Of a DNA stretch of 64,000 nucleotides, positions 52,781 through 61,963 are shown piece after piece. How positions within the stretch are numbered: position 1 is the first letter of the stretch; each line of letters starts with the position of its first letter. A program made the position numbers and the translations under genes. The DNA is taken from contig JAJUFP010000007.1 in the NCBI GenBank assembly GCA_029263715.1, forward strand, positions 62,001 to 126,000, given 5' to 3'. The notes under the pieces were generated by a model that did no database searches, was not told the origin of the DNA, and saw only the letters and a list, made by a program, of their open reading frames with translations. This DNA is from Nitrososphaera sp. (GTDB lineage: Archaea; Thermoproteota; Nitrososphaeria; Nitrososphaerales; Nitrososphaeraceae).

Positions 52781-53101
52781 TTAGATCTTTCTGTCTGAAT
52801 CGATTCCGCGGTTCAGCTCGACTTCAACATAATCTTCGTTCATGCCGGTAACGCAGTCCGTGACCACGGCCTTTATGGGCTCAAAGTGTATCGTGCCGGC
52901 CGGGACACTGCCTTCCTTTTGCAGTGCGGCAAGCCGCTGTCCAAAAGCCTCCTTGTGGTCCTCGCAGACCACGGCTACCATGTATTCGCCGTCGGCGGCC
53001 TTGATGGAGACGACGTACGACGGTGGGAGCGGGCATTCCTCCTTGCCCACCTTAAAGGAGCAGTTTTCAGGCAGAAGCATCTTGATGTAAAAGACAGCCA
53101 T
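52781..53101 (-). CDS. conserved-looking small protein
   Basis: 106 residues. Beta-rich: PPSYVVSIKAADGEYMVAVV, then CEDHKEAFGQRLAALQKEG, HFEPIKAVVTDCV, ending EVELNRGIDSDRKI. CSF and ECP at the start plus CEDH could bind a metal. It lies 18 nt after the two-helix membrane protein gene, same strand, so probably one operon with it. Confidence 0.55.
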   Translation of the reverse strand: MAVFYIKMLLPENCSFKVGKEECPLPPSYVVSIKAADGEYMVAVVCEDHKEAFGQRLAALQKEGSVPAGTIHFEPIKAVVTDCVTGMNEDYVEVELNRGIDSDRKI

Positions 53102-53119
53102 TCAATATAAACTTGAAAT

Positions 53120-53503
53120 TCAGGATTCTGGCTGCTCGTCGCCCAGCTTCTTGTCTATTTCTTCCTGCATCTTCTTGTACTGCTTGTACTTTTTGGTCCA
53201 CTTTGAAAGCACGAACCACTGCCTTATGCCAAATCCCAGCCAGAAAAGGGCTATGAAGAACGGCACGTAGCGTACAAAGACAAAGGCCGGAGGTTCAACC
53301 CCTCCCCGCGGACCGTGGAATCCGCCAAACGGAAACGGCGGGCCAAACAAAGAATACGTGACTGCAAAGGAGATAGGCGGGATTATCATGATGGAGAGTA
53401 TCATAATTATGAATATCTTCTTGGTCCGGTCTATCTGCTCGATGATGCCGTCCATTATCTGGAAGATGTTCTCCTTTGGCTTTTCGTCAGGACCTGCGGC
53501 CAC
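53120..53503 (-). CDS. two-helix membrane protein under a winged-helix operator
   Basis: 127 residues from GTG at 53503 (GGAGG about 14 nt upstream). Helices at about 28-50 and 73-93, with a Gly/Pro-rich loop (GPPFPFGGFHGPRGGVEPP) between them, and a charged C-terminal helix. Unknown role. The site at 53540-53563 lies directly upstream of its TTTTTTTAAT box. Confidence 0.6.
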   Translation of the reverse strand: MAAGPDEKPKENIFQIMDGIIEQIDRTKKIFIIMILSIMIIPPISFAVTYSLFGPPFPFGGFHGPRGGVEPPAFVFVRYVPFFIALFWLGFGIRQWFVLSKWTKKYKQYKKMQEEIDKKLGDEQPES

Positions 53504-53539
53504 TGCTATCGTTTCCCTCCTTCATTAAAAAAACGTATA

Positions 53540-53563
53540 GTAACTATGTTACTCATCATAGTT
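53540..53563 (-). promoter_or_regulatory. candidate operator A (GTAAC-3-GTTAC)
   Basis: Palindrome GTAACTATGTTAC followed by CATAGTT; 20 of 24 bases match 53963-53986. It lies upstream of the membrane protein gene and overlaps the last codons of the winged-helix gene. Confidence 0.5.
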
Positions 53564-53843
53564 CTCCCCTGGGAAACAGGTACTCGTAGGGCTCGAGGAT
53601 CGCCTTGAGCAGTTCGTTTCCCTTCTGCGAGACTCGATACTTTATTATCGTCTTGTTGCCCCACGGCTCCTCTGTCCTAGTTATCAACCCCTTTGTTACC
53701 ATGTCTTCGATTATCTCCTTGTGCTTGACGTTGTTGAGGCCGCAGTAGCTCATCAGCTTGCTCTGGTTGAGCTCGCCGTATTCTGATAGCTTTAGGAGGA
53801 TGTCCTTTCTGATGTAGATCCTGTCGCGGTATTCGTGCACCAA
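53556..53843 (-). CDS. winged-helix transcriptional regulator
   Basis: 95 residues (TTG or GTG start). A complete archaeal winged helix: IRKDILLKLSEYGELNQSKL, MSYCGLNNVKHKEIIEDMV, GLITRTEEPWGNKTIIKYRV and a C-terminal dimer helix ELLKAILEPYEYLF. A TTAATTTATC box near 53951 would start the transcript about 80 nt upstream of the gene, just after operator B, so autoregulation is likely. Confidence 0.8.
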   Translation of the reverse strand: MVHEYRDRIYIRKDILLKLSEYGELNQSKLMSYCGLNNVKHKEIIEDMVTKGLITRTEEPWGNKTIIKYRVSQKGNELLKAILEPYEYLFPRGEL

Positions 53844-53962
53844 TTCAGTTCAGTGTTTCAGGTGTCGCTTCGCAACGGCTGGAAACGCAATCAAAGTCAC
53901 TAGCTGCCGACCTGCCCCTCAAACCCACCATAGTACCGGTGGTCAGATAAATTAAGAGTGAG

Positions 53963-53999
53963 GTAACATTGTTACTTGTCATAGTTTAACAATTGTTAA
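53963..53999. promoter_or_regulatory. candidate operator B with adjoining palindrome
   Basis: GTAACATTGTTAC plus CATAGTT (20/24 match to 53540-53563), followed directly by the perfect 14-bp palindrome TTAACAATTGTTAA. It sits between the TATA-like boxes of the winged-helix gene (minus) and the plus-strand gene at 54108, and could control both. Confidence 0.5.
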
Positions 54000-54107
54000 T
54001 ATTGCATTTAAAGACTATATCTCCATGAGAGGCTTTGTCATCACAGCGGTGACCTTACGGACATTTGCAGAAAGGCCGCGGGAGCTTGTCTTGGAAGTTG
54101 GATAGAC

Positions 54108-54446
54108 ATGAAAGAAGAGCTCAGTTCCATTAAAGATACCGTCAAGATCCCGTTTGCCATGGCGGTCGATATTGCCGAGATGCAGATAGATGGAGGCAAG
54201 GTGCTCAGCGGCCGTCTGGGCGTTGTACAGGGTTTTCTGACCTATGGCTTTTTTGTCGTGATCCCGGACAGTGCAACTGCCTACATCGTGCTGGTGGACG
54301 CATACAACGGATCCGTCCTGTACGTCTCAGACAAGGTAAGTGTCGGTGACCTGCAGTTCATGTCCCTGCCCTTTGGCCCTGCAGGGGCAAATCTTGGTCA
54401 TGGCTGGCCCATGAAGCCGCGATGCAGCGGACCGGTGGTAAATTGA
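54108..54446 (+). CDS. PepSY-like domain protein
   Basis: 112 residues. MAVDIAEMQIDGGKVLSGRL, YGFFVVIPDSATAYIVLVDA and YNGSVLYVSDK follow the PepSY pattern (helix, then strands, ending in DA-x-x-G-x-V). No signal peptide. The C-terminal tail is Gly/Pro-rich. The gene starts 109 nt downstream of operator B, with CATTTAAAG near 54011 as a possible promoter. Function unknown. Confidence 0.6.
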   Translation: MKEELSSIKDTVKIPFAMAVDIAEMQIDGGKVLSGRLGVVQGFLTYGFFVVIPDSATAYIVLVDAYNGSVLYVSDKVSVGDLQFMSLPFGPAGANLGHGWPMKPRCSGPVVN

Positions 54447-54565
54447 AGACAAGCATTTTTTCTCCGATATTTCGATGCAGAAAAGGGTAGTAGCAGGGCA
54501 GAAAAGAAACGTTTTCTCGTAACTGGAGTCAGGAAACAGCATGCAGATTTTTTCCGGCAATGCTG

Positions 54566-54955
54566 CTATTCGTCTTCCGCATGCTCAGCGCTAAACGCGA
54601 TCTTGAGCATGGGCAGTATCTTTTTTGTAATTATTGGACCGGGCCGGGCAGCAATGTCAAAGGACAGCACCAGCACGTCCTTGTTGGCGTTGTGAAGCGG
54701 CACTGTGGCGCGCTTTACCTTCTCGTAGACCGTGATGGAATACATCGCCTTTCCCAGCTTGCTTTCAAAAGTCTCTCTTGTTATCACCCTTGCTATGGAC
54801 TGAAGCGTGGACAGGTTTGCCTCGTTGTCGGTAAGCAGCGGCCTGACGTCGCTTCTGTATTCATATGTCAGCATCTCGCCTTTGCGGCTGACGATGCCGG
54901 CAAACCTGATGCCGGGGTCAAGGGCCAGGATATCCCTGCAGAGTTCTTTGGACAT
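54566..54955 (-). CDS. DUF6659-like thaumarchaeal protein (roadblock-like fold)
   Basis: 129 residues, ATG about 26 nt after GTATAATAG. ALDPGIRFAGIVSRKGEMLT, a long central helix, GKAMYSITVYEKVKRATVPL and VLVLSFDIAA form a profilin/roadblock-like alpha/beta arrangement. Family assignment from memory of similar thaumarchaeal proteins; role unknown. Confidence 0.6.
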   Translation of the reverse strand: MSKELCRDILALDPGIRFAGIVSRKGEMLTYEYRSDVRPLLTDNEANLSTLQSIARVITRETFESKLGKAMYSITVYEKVKRATVPLHNANKDVLVLSFDIAARPGPIITKKILPMLKIAFSAEHAEDE

Positions 54956-55023
54956 GGCACTTGAGGCTATCTATTATACGGATATACATTAAGTTTGCAC
55001 TGCAAGGCAACGCGCAGCAAGAA

Positions 55024-56208
55024 TCATTGCAAAGAAACAGCCCTTGCCAAAGACCGCAGGTCTTTATTTTCTATGCTGTTGGCTTGAATGACAACAAGCA
55101 GGTCTTGGCCGTCCATACTACCCCAGTCAAGGGCCACGCCTTCCTTTTCAGGCTTTGCGAAACTGATGACAGCGTACTGGCCGGCTATACCTGTGCCTTT
55201 TTCCACTGCCGGGCTGTCTGCCGGCGGAAGGCCGGCGACGAGATTCACCGTCTTGGTGTTAAACGGGTATCCGTTATCTGCTAGTGTGTTTAGTGCCAGA
55301 TCTGGAAATGTTTTGGTCGGATACACACTTATCGTGATGTATTTGGATGCGCCAAAGGGATCATAGTAGACAGCCTCAAAGGGCATATCATCGCCCACGT
55401 ACCGCAATCCATGGGGAATATTTGCCGGCTGCAGTATACGAAGGTCTATGCCCTGGCCGATGCTGGCTGGAAACGGCAGCGTGTACTGGGCAGCCCTAAG
55501 CATATCGGTGTTGCTGCGCTCCAGGGTTTCCTGAGAAAATCTGCGGCCCTCGCCGGGCACACCGTTGGCAAAGGGGTCCCTGTCTGGCCGGCTTACAGCA
55601 ATGTATCCCTCCGCATCGACGGTAAGCGGCATTGTGGCAAGGCCCAGAATGTAGCCGCGCACAGGGATCTGCCCACTGGTGATTCCAGCCGCCGGTGGAC
55701 CGGAGACTGCAAGGCCGTCCCAAAGCCGGTACTGGTCACCGGCACAGGGGTTTTCAATGGCCCATCTTCCCCAGCTAGAAAAGTAATTCATGATGCACTT
55801 GTCGTATGGCGAGACAGCGTTGTAGGCGCGGTACGACGAAATGTCGTTTTCAAGCCCACCAAGCCAGTCCGGAAGGCGGATAAGTATGTACCTTGAGAAG
55901 TGCTCCGACTTTTCAAGGATCTCAAACTTTTGCACCGGTGTTGCAGACTCTATCGAGTCTTGGTCGAAGGTGCTGCTGAAGGGATCTACAAACCACGCTA
56001 TTTTGTTTGGCTGCAGATCGCTGACGTGCAGGTACTGGGTTTCTGCCACGTATTTGTCCAGATCCCGGTCGTAGCTGACCTGAAACGCAAGGATCCTCTG
56101 CACTTTATCGGCTTCTGTTCCAGAAATAGACAGCATGGCAAGGGTGGCGCCGATGATTCCGGCCACGACAACAAGGGCGACTACAGAATACCGAAGACTT
56201 GTAGTCAT
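55024..56208 (-). CDS. membrane-anchored extracellular protein with Rieske-like segment
   Basis: 394 residues from ATG at 56208, chosen because CAAATAATT lies about 28 nt upstream. One N-terminal membrane helix (VVALVVVAGIIGATLAML). The central region (about 150-195) contains NPCAGDQYRLWDGLAVSGPP, which resembles the second half of a Rieske domain (HGS-x-F-x-x-x-G-x-x-x-x-GPA), but the metal-binding Cys/His pairs are missing, so no iron-sulfur cluster is expected. The C-terminal 170 residues are beta-rich (GLRYVGDDMPFEAVYYDPFG). Confidence 0.6.
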   Translation of the reverse strand: MTTSLRYSVVALVVVAGIIGATLAMLSISGTEADKVQRILAFQVSYDRDLDKYVAETQYLHVSDLQPNKIAWFVDPFSSTFDQDSIESATPVQKFEILEKSEHFSRYILIRLPDWLGGLENDISSYRAYNAVSPYDKCIMNYFSSWGRWAIENPCAGDQYRLWDGLAVSGPPAAGITSGQIPVRGYILGLATMPLTVDAEGYIAVSRPDRDPFANGVPGEGRRFSQETLERSNTDMLRAAQYTLPFPASIGQGIDLRILQPANIPHGLRYVGDDMPFEAVYYDPFGASKYITISVYPTKTFPDLALNTLADNGYPFNTKTVNLVAGLPPADSPAVEKGTGIAGQYAVISFAKPEKEGVALDWGSMDGQDLLVVIQANSIENKDLRSLARAVSLQ

Positions 56209-56408
56209 CCTTGCAACACATTCGCACAGCAATTATTTGAAATTTCGTCCAATCTGTGCGTTTCAAGCTGATTCTTTGCTGGTAGGTTGCTGTAAAGAAT
56301 AACGAATCGTTTCCATGAAATCGGCAATAAATGTCAAAATGTGTATGTGTGGGCCGCATTGAGCAAACAAGAACAGTTAAAAAACGGTCATTTGATTCTG
56401 CAGGTGTT

Positions 56409-56579
56409 ATGGGAAGCCGAAGAAGAAAGATGGCCGCAAGGCCGGTAAAGAAGGCCACGGTGGACGGCCGCTGTCCGAAATGCACCACCATTGTCAAGTT
56501 CAACGTGTCAGGGCCAGTGGGCGACGAGATCTACGAGTGCACTGGCTGTATGTCAAAATTCCATATAGACGAACTTTAA
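56409..56579 (+). CDS. 56-residue zinc-ribbon protein
   Basis: ATG at 56409, about 27 nt after GTTAAAAAA. The very basic N-terminus GSRRRKMAARPVKK is followed by CPKC and CTGC 21 residues later. Looks like a small nucleic-acid-binding zinc ribbon. Its stop overlaps the end of smc by 4 nt. Confidence 0.6.
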   Translation: MGSRRRKMAARPVKKATVDGRCPKCTTIVKFNVSGPVGDEIYECTGCMSKFHIDEL

Positions 56580-59500
56580 CTGCCTTCCGCGCCAAGCTGG
56601 GCCAGCGGGACCTGGGACGGGTTTCTGTATTTCACGACCTGCGAAACCCCCTGCCTCGGGTAAACGCCGTATATCAGGCTGGCCTTGGCCACTGTCGAGT
56701 CTTTTAGCGTGACCATGATTATCTGGCTTGTCTTTGAGCGCTCCACCAATATCTTGGAAAGCCTCTCGGTGTTCTGTGCATCCAGGTGCGCGTCCACCTC
56801 GTCCATCAGGTAGAAAGGCGACGGCTTTAGCGACTGCAGCGCCAGCAGGAAAACCGTTGCTGCAATGGTCTTTTCTCCGCCGGAAAGCGCGGTTGACTCG
56901 CGGCCGACTTTGCCGGGGAACTGCATCAAGAGCATGACACCGCCGGCAAAAACGTCTTCCGGGTTTTCTATCTCAAGCCAGGCCGCGCCGCCGGTGAGCT
57001 TGGAAAATGTGTCGCGGATGTCGCCGTCCACCTTCTGGAAGGCGTCCATGAACATCTCCTTTTTCTCCTTGACAATGTTTTCAATGAACGACACAATCGA
57101 GTTGCGCTCGTTTTCCAGCTGGTTTCTTCTGTCCGACATGCTCCTGTAGCCCTCGATGACCTGGACGTAGGACTCGTCGGCCCGTAGGTTTATCCTGGAC
57201 TTGACCTGCTCGTGCTCGTCTGACAGTTCCTTGATGGCGGACTCGACGTCCATGGGATCAAGCAGGTTCTTGTAGCCAAGCCAGACCAGGTCGTTGGTAA
57301 GGCGCAGCTCCTGCGCCGACAGGTCTGCCTGGTCCTTTTTCATCAGCGCGGACTCGCGCTCAAGGATGTTGTTTTCCTTTGATAGCCTGCGCTCGTTTTC
57401 TGACAAGGCCTTTATCTTGCGCTCATAGTCCTGCAGGACGGAATACGCGTTGCCCGACGAGTCGATTATCTGCTGCTCCTGGTCACGAAGGGACTTTAAC
57501 TCTGATTCTAAAGATTCTGACTTGGACTGCATTTCTGAAATCTGCTTCTTTCTCTGTTCAAGCTCAAGGGTCAGCCGGCTGCTTTCATCGTCCATGTCAG
57601 ATGTCTGCCGCAGGTCAAACTCTAGGCGGGAGTCTTTGCCGTTCAGGCTCGCAGTCAGCTGGTTTAGCTCCATGTTTGCCGCATCGACCTGCTTTAGGAC
57701 ATGGTTGCGGGCAACGTTTTTTTCTGCATGCTCTGAGCGGGCCTTGGACTCGTCGATGCTCTGAAGCCTTGCCGCCATCCTGGCTACGGCCGGGCCCAGC
57801 AGATCAAGCCTTCTTTTCAGCCTTTGCAGGTCTGACTGCAAAACCTCGCCTTCCTTTTCCAGCCCCTGCATGCTTGCCGCAAGTTCGGAAGCGGACTTTT
57901 CCTTTGAGCTGATAAAGGCCGCCTCGCTGGCCATCGCCGACTCGTGGCTTGAAATCTCTAGTTCAAGGCGCATCCTTTCTGACTCAAGGCTGGATATCTT
58001 GTCTGAAACACTCTTGAGGTCAGAGTTCTTTTTTTCCACCATCCTTGAAAGGCGGCCCAGGGTCTCCCGGAGGCCCTCAACAGAGTTCCCAAGCAGTATG
58101 GCCTTTGTAAGGTCCGATATCCTGGACCCAAAGTCCAGGGACATGGAGCCGCCGGCTGGCTCGAAAAGCTCGCCCTCTATCGATACAGCGCGGTAGCCCT
58201 GCCTGGCAAGCATGTATGCCGACGACGAGTTTCTGACCAGCACCGTGTCTGAGAAAAGAAAGGCCGGCAGCCTGTCATATTCTGAATAAACAAAACCATC
58301 CAAGGTCCCAACCACGTTGACGTCGTGCTCAATCTCCTTGGCTGGCCGCGGCTTGAACCGGCTTACCACGTCCAGCGGGATTATCCGAAGCCTCGGCAGC
58401 TTTCGCTCCTTGGCGTACGTGGCAACTGCGATCATGGACTTGACGTCCTCGACTACAAAGGCCTTCATCCAATCAGAGCCAGCGGCCAGCACCGGTCGCT
58501 CGTAATCCTTGTCCCAGCGCACCAGGTCGTGGACAAGGCCCTTTATGCCAAACCGGTCCCGGTCCTTCATCAGCTCTGCAATGGCCATGTCGTCGGCCAT
58601 GGCGTTTTTGGCCACGCTGGCCCGCTCCTCAAACTTGGTGGCCATGCTCTCTGCCCTGGCTATCAGGCCTGCCGAGCCTTCCAACTCTCGCTCAAGGCTG
58701 GCCTTGGTATCGCGCAGCGATTCTATGGTGACTGTCAGGCCGGCAAGCCTCTGCCTTTCTGATTCAACTGTCTGCTGGACTGCTGTCAGACGTTCTCGGG
58801 CAGCATCCACCTCGGAATTGAGCGCCGCCAGGGCCTGCTTGCTTGCGTCTTTTTTGTAGGTGCTGGTCTTGATCTTTTCCTCAATCCTTGCCGATTCTAG
58901 TTCTATCCTGCTTTTCAGGCCATTGATACGCCGGCTTCTTTCCTCGAGTTTTCTTCTAAAGCCAGCATACTTTGATAGGGTGGCCGTTATCTGCTCTATC
59001 TGGGCGTTTATCTCGTCCAGCCTTGACCTGTGCACTGATAGTTCGGCCTTCTTCTGGTCTGCCGAGACTTTCAGTTTCTGTATCTCAGAGCGGGCCTGCT
59101 CCATTCTGGCAAAGACTGCCTGCCGGTTTCCGGCTATGGCCGGAAGCCTCCTTTCAATCTCTGATATCCTGCGCTGAGACTCGTTTAGCATGGCCTTGGT
59201 CCTTTCAGAGTCGTGCACCACCACCGCAGTCCTGCTGGCCAGCTGCGCCTTGGCCTTGTTGGCCGCGTCTACTTCCTGCATGAACTTGGACTTTTCAGTC
59301 TCTAGAACCTCTATCTCGGCCCGCAGCTCGTCTATCTGCTTGGTTAGCTGCATTGATCTGCCGAGGTTGTTTTCAAGTATCTGGGTGGTGGTGGCCAGCT
59401 TGCTTTTGACAGTCCGAATGTTGTTGGATATCTGGACTGCCCTGAACCTTTTTAGTTCTGAGGATATCTGCTCGTAGCGCAGCTGGTCGTTTCGCTCCAC

Positions 59501-60121
59501 TTCCAGCTCCTCTATGCGCTTGCGGATCTCACCCATCCTGGCAAAGGCCACCTCCAGTCGCCGGTCAGCCTCGTCCAATTGTTTTAGGGACTCGGCCTTC
59601 TTTTCATCAAAATACGACAACCCCACAATGTCCTCGATTATCTTGCGCCGCTCCTCGGAGTTTAACTCCGAGATACGGGTGATCATGCCCTGCTGGACAA
59701 TGTTCAGCTTGTTTGGCGCGGAAAGCACCACTTCTAAAAGCTCCATGATGGCAGATTTGGAGACTTTTTTGCCGTTTAGGAGGTACTGGCTTTCTCCGCT
59801 TTGGCCCTCCATCTCTCTTGTCAAGGTTACGGCGTCCTCGTCCATGGGGATCCCACGGTCCGCGTTGTCAAAGGTTACGCTTACCCTAATGAGGCGGTGG
59901 CCGGACGCCCCGCTGTCGTGGAAAAGCGACGAGAACTTGTCAACCCGCATCGCCTTGGGGCTGTTCTCGCCAATGGCAAACATGATGGCATCAAGAATGT
60001 TGCTCTTGCCGGAGCCGTTTGGGCCGGTAACCGCCACAAGACCGGGGTCAAAGTGCACCACGGTGTTCTTAAACCCGAAGGACTTGAAGCCGTAAACTTC
60101 GAGTTTCTTGATGTGGACCAA
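56576..60121 (-). CDS. smc: chromosome segregation protein SMC
   Basis: 1181 residues, the expected size. Walker A GPNGSGKSN at 33-41; two long coiled coils (about 165-500 and 680-1020) around a hinge at about 500-680 (FGIKGLVHDLVRWDKDYERP); ABC signature LSGGEK at 1079-1084 and Walker B FYLMDEVDAHLD at 1103-1114. It dimerises at the hinge and organises DNA loops. No scpA/scpB lies in this window. TTG start at 60121; GTATAATTAA lies about 36 nt upstream. Confidence 0.96.
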   Translation of the reverse strand: MVHIKKLEVYGFKSFGFKNTVVHFDPGLVAVTGPNGSGKSNILDAIMFAIGENSPKAMRVDKFSSLFHDSGASGHRLIRVSVTFDNADRGIPMDEDAVTLTREMEGQSGESQYLLNGKKVSKSAIMELLEVVLSAPNKLNIVQQGMITRISELNSEERRKIIEDIVGLSYFDEKKAESLKQLDEADRRLEVAFARMGEIRKRIEELEVERNDQLRYEQISSELKRFRAVQISNNIRTVKSKLATTTQILENNLGRSMQLTKQIDELRAEIEVLETEKSKFMQEVDAANKAKAQLASRTAVVVHDSERTKAMLNESQRRISEIERRLPAIAGNRQAVFARMEQARSEIQKLKVSADQKKAELSVHRSRLDEINAQIEQITATLSKYAGFRRKLEERSRRINGLKSRIELESARIEEKIKTSTYKKDASKQALAALNSEVDAARERLTAVQQTVESERQRLAGLTVTIESLRDTKASLERELEGSAGLIARAESMATKFEERASVAKNAMADDMAIAELMKDRDRFGIKGLVHDLVRWDKDYERPVLAAGSDWMKAFVVEDVKSMIAVATYAKERKLPRLRIIPLDVVSRFKPRPAKEIEHDVNVVGTLDGFVYSEYDRLPAFLFSDTVLVRNSSSAYMLARQGYRAVSIEGELFEPAGGSMSLDFGSRISDLTKAILLGNSVEGLRETLGRLSRMVEKKNSDLKSVSDKISSLESERMRLELEISSHESAMASEAAFISSKEKSASELAASMQGLEKEGEVLQSDLQRLKRRLDLLGPAVARMAARLQSIDESKARSEHAEKNVARNHVLKQVDAANMELNQLTASLNGKDSRLEFDLRQTSDMDDESSRLTLELEQRKKQISEMQSKSESLESELKSLRDQEQQIIDSSGNAYSVLQDYERKIKALSENERRLSKENNILERESALMKKDQADLSAQELRLTNDLVWLGYKNLLDPMDVESAIKELSDEHEQVKSRINLRADESYVQVIEGYRSMSDRRNQLENERNSIVSFIENIVKEKKEMFMDAFQKVDGDIRDTFSKLTGGAAWLEIENPEDVFAGGVMLLMQFPGKVGRESTALSGGEKTIAATVFLLALQSLKPSPFYLMDEVDAHLDAQNTERLSKILVERSKTSQIIMVTLKDSTVAKASLIYGVYPRQGVSQVVKYRNPSQVPLAQLGAEGS

Positions 60122-60208
60122 AGGCCTTGCAGATGAGATTTTCCGGACGGTTAATTATACACAGTGGCGTGCATTGCTGTTCCCTTTTTGTTAAATATTT
60201 TTTAGCAG

Positions 60209-61297
60209 CTAGCGCTCGCGCTTGCCCTCGACGAACTCTAGGAAGTTGGCCTTGGCCACAGAGTACGGCATCTGCACCGGCGGGTGCTTGAAGCAGTACG
60301 CAGAGATGCTCTCAAGGGGTCCGGATATCCCGCGTTCAATGCCAAGTTTGGTGGCCCGGACGGCGTCTATCATGACCCCGGCGCTGTTGTAGGCGTCCAC
60401 AACCTTGAGTTTTACGTCCAGCTCGACGGGTATGCCGCCAAAGTACTGGCCCTTTATCGAGATGTAGCAGACCTTGTCGTTGTCCAGGAAGGACACAAAG
60501 TCTGACGGGCCGATGCGCATCGGTATCTCGTACGGTGCCATGGCCGCCACGGCCGAGGTCTTGCTTATGCGCTTGTCCTCAAGTCTGTCTTCATCAAGCA
60601 TGTTGTAAAAGTCCATGTCGCCACCGATGTTCAATTGATAAGTTTCGTTTATCTTGACACCGCGGTCGACGAACAACTTCACCAGGGTTTTGTGGACCAC
60701 GGTTGCGCCAAGCTGGCTCATGACGTCGTCGCCGGCGCAGATAAGGCCGCGGTCATGAAAAGCCTGCTGCCACTTTGGCTCAGAAGCGATAAACACGGGG
60801 ATGGCGTTGACAAACGCGCAGCCGGCCTCAAGGCAGGCCTCGGCGTAGTACTGCGCGCCGCGCCGGCTTCCCACGGGAAGGTAGCATAAAAGCATCTCAG
60901 CTCCGGTATCCTTGAGGGTCTTGGCCACGTTGGCTGCCGGGCCGTCGGCCTGCTTGACCTTTTGTGAAAGGTGCCGTCCAACCCCATCAAGGGTCTCGCC
61001 CTTCTGGACCTTGACGTCCAGCTTGTCCATCTCCTTGACTATCCTGACGGTGTTGTTTGGCTTGGCAAATATCGCCTCAGAAAGGTCCTTGCCCACCTTG
61101 GTATTGGCAACATCAAAGGCCGCCACAAACTCGATATCGGATGGCTCCATGCCGGCCAGGTTGTATGCCGTCAGGCCTATCCAGTCGTTTTCCGGCTTGG
61201 CGGCCTCCGGATTGCTTTTGTAGTAACGGGTACCTTGAACAAGAGCAGATGCACAGTTGCCCACACCAGCGATGGCAACCTTGATCTTTCTTCGCAT
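60209..61297 (-). CDS. myo-inositol-1-phosphate synthase
   Basis: 362 residues. NAD-binding VAIAGVGNCASALVQG at 7-22, plus LLCYLPVGSRRGAQYYAEAC, AIPVFIASEP, DDVMSQLGATVVHKTL and NIGGDMDFYNMLDEDRLEDK, all typical of archaeal inositol-3-phosphate synthase. It converts glucose 6-phosphate to inositol phosphate for archaeal phospholipids. Nearly leaderless: ATATATTAG lies about 30 nt before ATG. Confidence 0.93.
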   Translation of the reverse strand: MRRKIKVAIAGVGNCASALVQGTRYYKSNPEAAKPENDWIGLTAYNLAGMEPSDIEFVAAFDVANTKVGKDLSEAIFAKPNNTVRIVKEMDKLDVKVQKGETLDGVGRHLSQKVKQADGPAANVAKTLKDTGAEMLLCYLPVGSRRGAQYYAEACLEAGCAFVNAIPVFIASEPKWQQAFHDRGLICAGDDVMSQLGATVVHKTLVKLFVDRGVKINETYQLNIGGDMDFYNMLDEDRLEDKRISKTSAVAAMAPYEIPMRIGPSDFVSFLDNDKVCYISIKGQYFGGIPVELDVKLKVVDAYNSAGVMIDAVRATKLGIERGISGPLESISAYCFKHPPVQMPYSVAKANFLEFVEGKRER

Positions 61298-61344
61298 TAC
61301 ATATCTGGCATCATCCCGGGACTAATATATCTTGAAGGTTTTGC

Positions 61345-61815
61345 TCACCGGCTGGTGCTCACGGCTTCTGGCGCCTTTACCCTGGCAAAATACAGCATGA
61401 ACCCAAACCAGGAGGCCAGCTGCAGGGAGGTGACAAAAATGTCAAGGGAGCCGGACAGGTAGACGCGGGTAAAGAACCCCTCAAGGATTATCTTGGCAGA
61501 CTGGTCCACCATGAAGGCAAGGCCCACGGCAAGTATGGCAACATGTCTTTTTGCGGCAAGCCAGACGGCTATGATGGCCCCGCTTCCAGCAAGGCCGAAT
61601 ACACCGCCTATGGCGTTGTAGGCCGGTATGGACTCTAGTCTTCCAAAGCACTGCATGTGGCCGCCAGTCACGTCTATCCAGACGCGGTACTGGTAGCCGT
61701 TCTCGGCGCAGACGTAGACGTGGCCGGACTCGTGCAAGAGCGTGATGGGGATCATGAGGGCCAGGTACAGGACAACGGTCCACTGCATGACCCTCCGGTT
61801 AAGCTGCAACGTCAT
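61345..61815 (-). CDS. membrane protein with HExxH-type motif (M50-like)
   Basis: 156 residues, four membrane helices. LLHESGHVYVCAENG in the first third carries HESGH, the zinc motif of membrane metallopeptidases of the M50 type, and GGHMQCFGR and LHE-like polar residues lie near the membrane. The second aspartate motif of S2P proteases is not obvious (a Asp in MVDQSAK is possible), so it may be a short inactive or specialised member. CACTAAAAG lies about 26 nt before ATG. Confidence 0.6.
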   Translation of the reverse strand: MTLQLNRRVMQWTVVLYLALMIPITLLHESGHVYVCAENGYQYRVWIDVTGGHMQCFGRLESIPAYNAIGGVFGLAGSGAIIAVWLAAKRHVAILAVGLAFMVDQSAKIILEGFFTRVYLSGSLDIFVTSLQLASWFGFMLYFARVKAPEAVSTSR

Positions 61816-61963
61816 GGGTACGAAGACGCTTCCTTTTAGTGTTATTCCAATTTCTGCCTTTTTCTAAAGCCAGCATTCTGCCGGCTCGATAAAAGAGGAA
61901 CAAGTAGTCGAATCATCGTACCTTACACTCAATATTTCTGCAAGAAGAAAAGGGTGCGCCCCG

